Assembly: GCA_002368735.1 (NCBI GenBank) | Contig: DFEQ01000101.1 | Location: 1 to 17,105, forward strand | Length of the DNA: 17,105 nt | DNA from: Christensenella sp. UBA3798 | Lineage (GTDB): Bacteria; Bacillota; Clostridia; Christensenellales; CAG-1252 | Reading direction: 5' to 3' | Shown: positions 12,950 through 17,105 of the stretch, piece by piece | How the letters are laid out: the number at the start of each line of letters is the position of its first letter | Position numbering within the stretch: the stretch's first letter is position 1 | Notes under the pieces: model-generated | What the model was told of the DNA's origin: nothing | Database searches by the model: none | The model's input: the letters and a program-made list of their open reading frames with translations, nothing else | Program-made: the position numbers and the translations under genes

Positions 12950-13696
12950 ATGGAAAAGATGGAACTTGCCTTGGAGAGCGCCGAGCTCGCAGGGAGCGGC
13001 GCAGGCATAGAGGAGCGCTCCCTTTCCCCCTTTTTAAAACGAGTGACCTTTCATTCGTCCGAGTTATACGAGGATGGCAAGCGTCACGGCGACGCACTCT
13101 ATCACACCTTGATAGCGACGGCGGACCCTATGACGGACGACGACTTGATGAAGGCGATAGAGGCAGGGGTGGCAAAGTGCGTAAAAAGCCTAATAAAAGG
13201 GGGCAGGAAAAGGGTGCTTGCCGTGGGGCTCGGCAATCCCGCCACGGTGGTGGACGCCTTGGGCGCCGAAACAGTCAAGCGCCTCTCCTCGGGCAAAAGA
13301 GGTGGACGTTATCTTGCCACCATGATCCCCTCCGTCTTCGGCGTGACGGGGATGGAGAGCGCCGCCGTCGTTCGCGGAGTGAGCGCGGAGTATCGTCCCG
13401 ACCTTATTATTTCGGTGGATACCTTGTCCACTCGTCGTGCGGAACGGCTTTGCCATGCCGTGCAGATAACGGACGGAGGGGTCGTCCCCGGCGGCGGCGT
13501 GGGAAATAAGCGCGAGCCCATCTCGGAAGAGGCGCTCGGCGTACCGGTGATATCCATAGGCGTCCCCCTTTTGGCGCGGGCGGAGAGGTGTTCTTCTCTC
13601 CCCGCGGGGCTCGTCGTCACCCCCAAGGAGATAGATCTATTGGTGCCGCGCTTTTCACTTGCCCTCGCGGAGGGGATAGAACGGGCGCTATTTTAA
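12950..13696 (+). CDS. gpr: GPR endopeptidase (spore germination protease)
   Basis: 248 residues, compact compared with about 320-370 for Bacillus GPR. GPR cuts small acid-soluble proteins (SASP) when spores germinate. The N-terminus MELALESAELAG corresponds to the mature start of the family, so little or no propeptide is visible. Conserved blocks: AVGLGN (91-96) with the xDALG motif (D102), PSVFGVTGMES (127-137), ISVDTLSTRR (154-163, D157), ITDGGVVPGGGVGN (173-186), and LGVPVISIGVP (196-206). D102 and D157 sit in the motifs that hold the two aspartates thought to be catalytic. The end, VVTPKEIDLLV then EGIERALF, matches the usual C-terminus, so the gene is complete. No Shine-Dalgarno site precedes the ATG at 12950; a second in-frame ATG is at 12959. 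The last 9 bases overlap murI on the other strand. Confidence 0.9.
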   Translation: MEKMELALESAELAGSGAGIEERSLSPFLKRVTFHSSELYEDGKRHGDALYHTLIATADPMTDDDLMKAIEAGVAKCVKSLIKGGRKRVLAVGLGNPATVVDALGAETVKRLSSGKRGGRYLATMIPSVFGVTGMESAAVVRGVSAEYRPDLIISVDTLSTRRAERLCHAVQITDGGVVPGGGVGNKREPISEEALGVPVISIGVPLLARAERCSSLPAGLVVTPKEIDLLVPRFSLALAEGIERALF

Positions 13697-14383
13697 AAGA
13701 GAGGATAAGACGGATAGATATCTTTCCACCTGCTTCTTGCCCGTAAACACCATTTCGATGGATGGGTTTTTGCTCTCGGAAGGGGGCAGGACGGCGCGAA
13801 CGAGGGCGGCAAGGTGCTCCACGCCGTCATAGATCTTGGCGTGGGGGAGGAAGCGTTTGATGACCTCTGTTGCATATAGATAGTGCGTGCAGCCGAGGTA
13901 TGCCTCTTCACAGTCGCCGTAAGGGAGTAGCAAGGGACTCAGATAGGCGCGTGTAGCCTCACTTTTCGGGTATTCGCCGTCTATCACGGAGGCAAGCTCC
14001 GCAGGGGTCAGGAGCGAAACGTTTTTCTCTATCTTTGGCAGGTAGAGGGCGGTCGTCGGCGTGGTCATCATGAGCGCCCGTCCACACAATAGGTCGGGGC
14101 GGGGCACGAGCCCGAATACGGGAGGGACCACCCGTTTGCGGACGTAGTCGAGCGCCGATACCGAGAGGGTATTACAGCCGAAAACGATGGCGTTAGCCCC
14201 TCTCTCCGCCAAATCTCTGCATCCTGCGAGCGCAATTTCCTTGAGGGCGCCCCCGCCTTTATTGCCATAGGGCAAGTTTGCGCCGTCCGACAAATAGATA
14301 TATCTGTCCGCAACGCGGTTTTTTATCAGGGCGGCAAGCACGTTGAGCCCGCCGATACCGCTATCCATCACACCGACCGTCAT
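13688..14383 (-). CDS. murI: Glutamate racemase
   Basis: 231 residues, slightly short of the usual 255-270. It converts L- to D-glutamate for peptidoglycan using two cysteines. The N-terminus VGVMDSGIGGLNVL gives D7 and S8. LPYGNKGGG (37-45) is the family's PYGNK site. C70 lies in VFGCNTLS, and C165 with H167 in LGCTHY. Both catalytic cysteines and the general shape are present, so it should be active. The start at 14383 is preceded by TATAGT only 5 bases away and no Shine-Dalgarno site, suggesting leaderless translation. Tail-to-tail overlap of 9 bases with gpr, with no terminator between them. Confidence 0.93.
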   Translation of the reverse strand: MTVGVMDSGIGGLNVLAALIKNRVADRYIYLSDGANLPYGNKGGGALKEIALAGCRDLAERGANAIVFGCNTLSVSALDYVRKRVVPPVFGLVPRPDLLCGRALMMTTPTTALYLPKIEKNVSLLTPAELASVIDGEYPKSEATRAYLSPLLLPYGDCEEAYLGCTHYLYATEVIKRFLPHAKIYDGVEHLAALVRAVLPPSESKNPSIEMVFTGKKQVERYLSVLSSLLK

Positions 14384-14388
14384 AGTTT

Positions 14389-14394
14389 ACTATA
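14389..14394 (-). promoter_or_regulatory. -10 box of murI (predicted leaderless)
   Basis: On the minus strand TATAGT ends 5 bases before the ATG (AAACT between). The -35 is weak: TTCAAC (14414-14419) at 19 bases is the best I find. Confidence 0.4.
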
Positions 14395-14458
14395 TGCGCG
14401 GCGAGGTGGAATAGTTGAAAGAAGCGCTCAAGCATAAAGAATCTTAAATAAAATACGC

Positions 14459-14488
14459 TTGTTTTTTATCTGCCCGATGTGATATGAT
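14459..14488 (+). promoter_or_regulatory. Promoter of the COG2509 flavoprotein gene
   Basis: TTGTTT (14459-14464), 18 bases, TATGAT (14483-14488). Transcription would start near 14495, giving a leader of about 50 bases that contains the palindrome at 14515-14535. Confidence 0.5.
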
Positions 14489-14514
14489 GAGTACGCTGTG
14501 CGTGTGCGCGGCTG

Positions 14515-14535
14515 GTCGAAAGGTGACCTTTCGAC
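14515..14535. promoter_or_regulatory. 21-bp perfect palindrome abutting the ribosome site
   Basis: GTCGAAAGGT (14515-14524), one central G, then ACCTTTCGAC (14526-14535). It ends exactly where the Shine-Dalgarno GGGAG (14536-14540) begins. It may be an operator or an mRNA hairpin near the ribosome site. Confidence 0.6.
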
Positions 14536-14546
14536 GGGAGAAACTT

Positions 14547-15941
14547 ATGAAAACGGATATTTTGATCATCGGCGCCGGTCCTGCCGGCATATTCACTGCA
14601 ATCGAGCTCATCAAGCACGGTTGCAAGGAAAAGATCACCTTCATCGAGAAGGGTGCCGCGATAGAGAAGCGCGTCTGCCCGAAGGTGAAGACGGGAGTCT
14701 GCGTCAACTGCAAGAACTGCGCGATCACGACGGGCTTTTCGGGAGCAGGTGCCTTTTCCGACGGAAAGCTCTCGCTGTCCGCAGACGTGGGCGGCGATCT
14801 CCCCGACCTCATCGGGTTTGAGACCGTGCAGTCTTTGATAGAATACACCGACAAGATATACTTGGACTTCGGCGCGGATAAAAAGATCGAGGGGATGGAG
14901 CATCCCGAGGAGATCAAGGAGATCCGCAAGAAGGCGATCCAGGCGGGGCTGAAGCTCGTGGACTGCCCCATCCGTCATATGGGCACCGAGAAGGCGCAGG
15001 AGATCTACTATCGCATTGAGCAGTACCTCCTCCAAAACGGCGTCGAGATGTATTTCAATTCCGAGTGCGTCGATCTCATCATCGAGAACGAAGTGTGCAA
15101 GGGCGCGGACGTCGTCATCAAAGGCAAGACCGAGCGCATTGAAGCGAAAGAAGTCGTGGTCGCCACCGGTCGCCGCGGCGCTCTGTGGCTCGAGAAAATG
15201 TGCGCCCAGCACGGCATTTTGCATCAGCCCGGTACCGTGGATATCGGCGTCAGGGTAGAGGTCCGCAACGAGGTGATGGAGGAGATAAACAAGGTGCTCT
15301 ATGAGGCAAAGCTCATCGGCTACCCCAAGCCCTTCAAGAATAAGGTCCGCACCTTCTGTCAGAACCCCGGCGGCTTCGTCAGTCAGGAGAATTACGACGA
15401 GAACCTCGCCGTCGTCAACGGGCATTCCTACAAGGAGATCAAGTCCCCCAATACTAACCTTGCCATCCTCTGCTCGCACAATTTCACCCACCCCTTCAAT
15501 CAACCCATCGAATACGCAAAGAAGGTGGGCGAGCTCACCAATATGCTGGGTAGCGGCAAGATGCTCGTGCAGCGCTACGGCGACATCTTGGACGGCAAGC
15601 GTACTTGGGCGGACGAGCTGGAGCACAGCAACGTGCGTCCCACGCTGAAGGACGCCGTCGCGGGGGATATCACCGCCGCGATGCCGTACCGCGCGATGCT
15701 CTCTATCATCAATTTTATCAAGAGCGTGGACGTTATCGTGCCCGGCTTCGCCTCGGACGAGACCCTTCTCTATTCGCCCGAACTGAAGTTCTATTCCAAT
15801 AAGATAAAGATGGACGAGGACCTCTCCACCTCCATCGGTCACCTGCATTGCCTCGGCGATAGCACGGGCTGGACGAGGGGGCTGATGATGGCGTCGGTGA
15901 TGGGGGTCTATCTCGCCCGACATTTAGTCGACCGCACATAG
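14547..15941 (+). CDS. FAD-dependent dehydrogenase, COG2509 family
   Basis: 464 residues. I chose the ATG at 14547, with GGGAG 6 bases upstream, because MKTDILIIGAGPAGIFTA starts with a standard FAD-binding GxGxxG (9-14). The frame stays open 63 bases further upstream without a ribosome site. A cysteine cluster follows (C44, C52, C55, C58, in CPKVKTGVCVNCKNC), then ITTGFSGAGAFSDGKLSLS (60-78). VVVATGRRGALWL (about 209-221) is the second dinucleotide-related motif, and HLHCLGDSTGWTRGLMMAS near the C-terminus closes the flavin site. This set is characteristic of COG2509, widespread in anaerobes, for which I know no substrate. Cytoplasmic, no membrane segment. It stands alone, with a promoter and palindrome upstream and a core-type terminator downstream. 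Confidence 0.88.
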   Translation: MKTDILIIGAGPAGIFTAIELIKHGCKEKITFIEKGAAIEKRVCPKVKTGVCVNCKNCAITTGFSGAGAFSDGKLSLSADVGGDLPDLIGFETVQSLIEYTDKIYLDFGADKKIEGMEHPEEIKEIRKKAIQAGLKLVDCPIRHMGTEKAQEIYYRIEQYLLQNGVEMYFNSECVDLIIENEVCKGADVVIKGKTERIEAKEVVVATGRRGALWLEKMCAQHGILHQPGTVDIGVRVEVRNEVMEEINKVLYEAKLIGYPKPFKNKVRTFCQNPGGFVSQENYDENLAVVNGHSYKEIKSPNTNLAILCSHNFTHPFNQPIEYAKKVGELTNMLGSGKMLVQRYGDILDGKRTWADELEHSNVRPTLKDAVAGDITAAMPYRAMLSIINFIKSVDVIVPGFASDETLLYSPELKFYSNKIKMDEDLSTSIGHLHCLGDSTGWTRGLMMASVMGVYLARHLVDRT

Positions 15942-15971
15942 CGGCACGAATACTTCGCTAACTATTTCATC

Positions 15972-16013
15972 AAAGGGCAGTTACGTACAAGGAGTACGCG
16001 CCTGCCCTTTTTT
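15972..16013 (+). terminator. Terminator-like hairpin with conserved inner core, copy 2
   Basis: AAAGGGCAG (15972-15980), TTA, CGTAC, loop AAGGA, GTACG, CGC, CTGCCCTTT (16002-16010), then TTT. The arms pair over 9 bp and the inner stem over 5 bp, and the T run makes it a good intrinsic terminator, 30 bases after the flavoprotein stop. Confidence 0.8.
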
Positions 16014-16202
16014 GAACCGGGGTCCCCGAGAAATAGCATATTTCTTGGGGTGGCATAGCGCTTGTCTTCGCACCACTCTGTGCGGTCGACGGCGCTTTCT
16101 TCTCTAACCGCTTCTTCTCGCAGCGCGAGAAATAACACTTTCGGCAAAGCCGAAAATAACACTCCGCGCAGCGGAATATCACTCGCGCAAGCGAATATCA
16201 CT
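16014..16202. repeat. Hairpin array 3 with ATATCAC-type spacers
   Basis: It opens with a larger 11-bp hairpin at 16024-16050 (CCCCGAGAAAT with ATTTCTTGGGG) of the same kind as that at 6330-6357. After about 65 bases come four units: TTCTCGC/GCGAGAA (16115-16131), TTTCGGC/GCCGAAA (16139-16155), TCCGC/GCGGA (16163-16175) and TCGC/GCGA (16183-16194), joined by ATAACAC, ATAACAC, ATATCAC and ending in ATATCAC. No gene in this stretch. Confidence 0.8.
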
Positions 16203-16230
16203 AAAAAACTCCGATTTCTCGGAGTTTTTT
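16203..16230. terminator. Bidirectional intrinsic terminator
   Basis: AAAAAACTCCGA (16203-16214) pairs with TCGGAGTTTTTT (16219-16230) over 12 bp with a 4-base loop. It ends 2 bases before the minus-strand acetyltransferase stop. Confidence 0.88.
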
Positions 16231-16232
16231 AC

Positions 16233-16778
16233 TCATCTGTCTTCTCGCAGGATCGCGTGTACGACGATGTCCACGATCCCGCGGTTGTTGTAGCCCGCTT
16301 TGCGGAGGGTGCCTTCGTACTTCATCCCCGCCTTTTCCATCACTCGTCCCGAATTTGGGTTCATCGCGTCGTGCTTTGCCATCACGCGGCGGAAGCCCAC
16401 TTCTTCAAATAGGAAGCCCAAAACGGCTTTCACCGCTTCGGGCATAAGCCCCTTGCCCCAGTAAGCGCGCCCAATACAGTAGCCGAGCTCCGCCTCTAAG
16501 GTATTATCGCGGATTCCCACCACGGCGATGCTGCCGATGGGGCCCGCTCCTTTCAGCTCTATCGCCCACTGATAATAGTCCGCTTTGTCGTATTCCTTGA
16601 CCCACTCGGAGAGGATGGCGCGGGTGTCCGTGAGGCTCTCGTGCGGCTGCCAGGTCAGATACTTCGTGACTTCGGGATCGGACGCCCAGTTTTGATACAT
16701 AGCAGGGGCATCCTCGATGGTGAATTTGCGGAGGATCAACCTTTCCGTTTCGATGGTTTTCGTGCCGAGATGATTCAT
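16233..16778 (-). CDS. GNAT N-acetyltransferase, RimJ/RimL-like
   Basis: 181 residues, typical of the Acetyltransf_3 group, which uses acetyl-CoA to acetylate protein N-termini or small molecules. The N-terminus TIETERLILRKFTIEDAPAM is the group's signature. The acetyl-CoA site is seen as ELGYCIGRAYWGKGLMPEAV (97-116), with RAYWGKG as the Q/RxxGxG/A loop. AKHDAMNPNSGRVMEKAGM (134-152) is the conserved C-terminal motif, and GTLRKAGYNNRG follows. Substrate unknown; a ribosomal protein or a drug is possible in this group. The ribosome site AAGGAG lies in the end of the upstream gene, with a gap of 9 bases, so the two form an operon. Confidence 0.9.
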   Translation of the reverse strand: MNHLGTKTIETERLILRKFTIEDAPAMYQNWASDPEVTKYLTWQPHESLTDTRAILSEWVKEYDKADYYQWAIELKGAGPIGSIAVVGIRDNTLEAELGYCIGRAYWGKGLMPEAVKAVLGFLFEEVGFRRVMAKHDAMNPNSGRVMEKAGMKYEGTLRKAGYNNRGIVDIVVHAILREDR

Positions 16779-16787
16779 GCCCTCTCC

Positions 16788-17105
16788 TTATTGATAATAC
16801 TTGTCCACGCCGCCGTAGCCCATGATCCTTTTATTGTCGCGCGTCTTGTCGATGAAGTTTTTCAAGCGCTTCTTGTATTCCTCGGGGCGCTTTCTCGCGG
16901 CGTCTATATAGGCGACGCGTATCCTCTTGTAGGAGTCCGAAAAGTTCTGATAGTTTTCCCACGCCTTCTCGTCCGCGCGGATGGCGTCCAAAATGTCGGC
17001 AGGGTAGGCAAAGGGGGTCGCGATCGTCTTTTCCACTTCCGAGTTCGCTCTGACCTTAGGATGGATCAAGCCCATTTTGTCCATAAGGATCAGCCTCTCG
17101 ATATT
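16788..17105 (-). CDS. YdeI/OmpD-associated family protein (5' partial)
   Basis: The frame stays open to the window edge. The residues before the ATG at 17084 (NIERLIL) fit the family pattern in which a short helix precedes 'MTxxGL', so the real start is probably outside and the visible 106 residues are the C-terminal part. The visible pattern is MDKMGLIHPKV, then PADILDAIRADEKAWENYQN, FSDSYKRIRVAYIDAARKR and the basic end KNFIDKTRDNKRI. This matches the C-terminal YdeI/OmdA domain (PF13376-like, by memory), whose function is poorly known. Co-transcribed with the downstream acetyltransferase. Confidence 0.8.
   Translation of the reverse strand, partial: NIERLILMDKMGLIHPKVRANSEVEKTIATPFAYPADILDAIRADEKAWENYQNFSDSYKRIRVAYIDAARKRPEEYKKRLKNFIDKTRDNKRIMGYGGVDKYYQ

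Noticed and set aside
14466..15923. A 485-residue antisense frame opposite the flavoprotein gene
   Set aside because: It is the shadow of a GC-biased gene: composition is His/Leu/Val/Asp-rich, no family resemblance, and the plus-strand frame has clear motifs.
15962..16201. Two overlapping minus-strand reading frames of 70-79 residues across hairpin array 3
   Set aside because: They are rich in Cys, Arg, Tyr and Phe, as expected from translating the repeat units, and have no ribosome site. I treat them as artefacts of the array.

Overview
The window reads as chromosomal DNA of an uncultured Clostridia-type member of the Bacillota, probably a gut anaerobe. Four things point that way: a spore germination protease gene (gpr) divergent from rpsT; a DUF4364 protein; a long clostridial-type HflX; and an energy-coupling-factor (ECF) transporter S component beside a small lipoprotein. 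Coding DNA is GC-rich, with long antisense shadow frames. Most genes have clear Shine-Dalgarno sites, but three appear leaderless. No phage, insertion sequence, CRISPR array, rRNA or tRNA was seen. Most genes are housekeeping; the unusual material is between them.

Layout. 1-5521 (+): a tightly coupled run with overlaps of 8 and 4 bases: a membrane-anchored protein with GLUG-like repeats (5' end outside the window), a small two-helix membrane protein, a complete bifunctional Rel (p)ppGpp synthetase/hydrolase, and a GNAT-like protein, ending in a terminator. 5590-5710: a hairpin array and a bidirectional terminator. 5693-7201 (-): an ECF S component with a long hairpin-filled leader, preceded by a lipoprotein. 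7317-9314 (+): hflX and dut. 9315-9944: no gene, but structured RNA-like elements, terminators and a probable operator. 9945-10928 (+): a zinc-ribbon membrane protein of unknown function. 10929-11259: no gene; several nested inverted repeats. 11260-12820 (-): rpsT, an unrecognised gene and a DUF4364 gene. 12950-14383: gpr (+) and murI (-), which overlap tail to tail. 14547-15941 (+): a COG2509-type flavoprotein. 15942-16232: a terminator with a conserved core and a third hairpin region. 16233-17105 (-): a RimJ/RimL-like acetyltransferase after a YdeI/OmpD-associated protein that runs off the window.

The most interesting material falls into four groups. (1) Three arrays of short hairpins, each with its own stem, joined by a near-constant ATATCAC/ATATCGC spacer; one fills the leader of the ECF gene. 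(2) Two terminator-like hairpins share an identical inner core, while their outer arms differ but stay perfectly paired; related structured elements follow the stop codons of dut and the DUF4364 gene. (3) The N-terminal extension of HflX carries a complete JAMM-type signature (H-x-H-x7-S-x2-D). (4) hflX, murI and possibly gpr have a -10 box only 5-6 bases before the ATG and no Shine-Dalgarno site. All functional statements about these elements are inference from one sequence.
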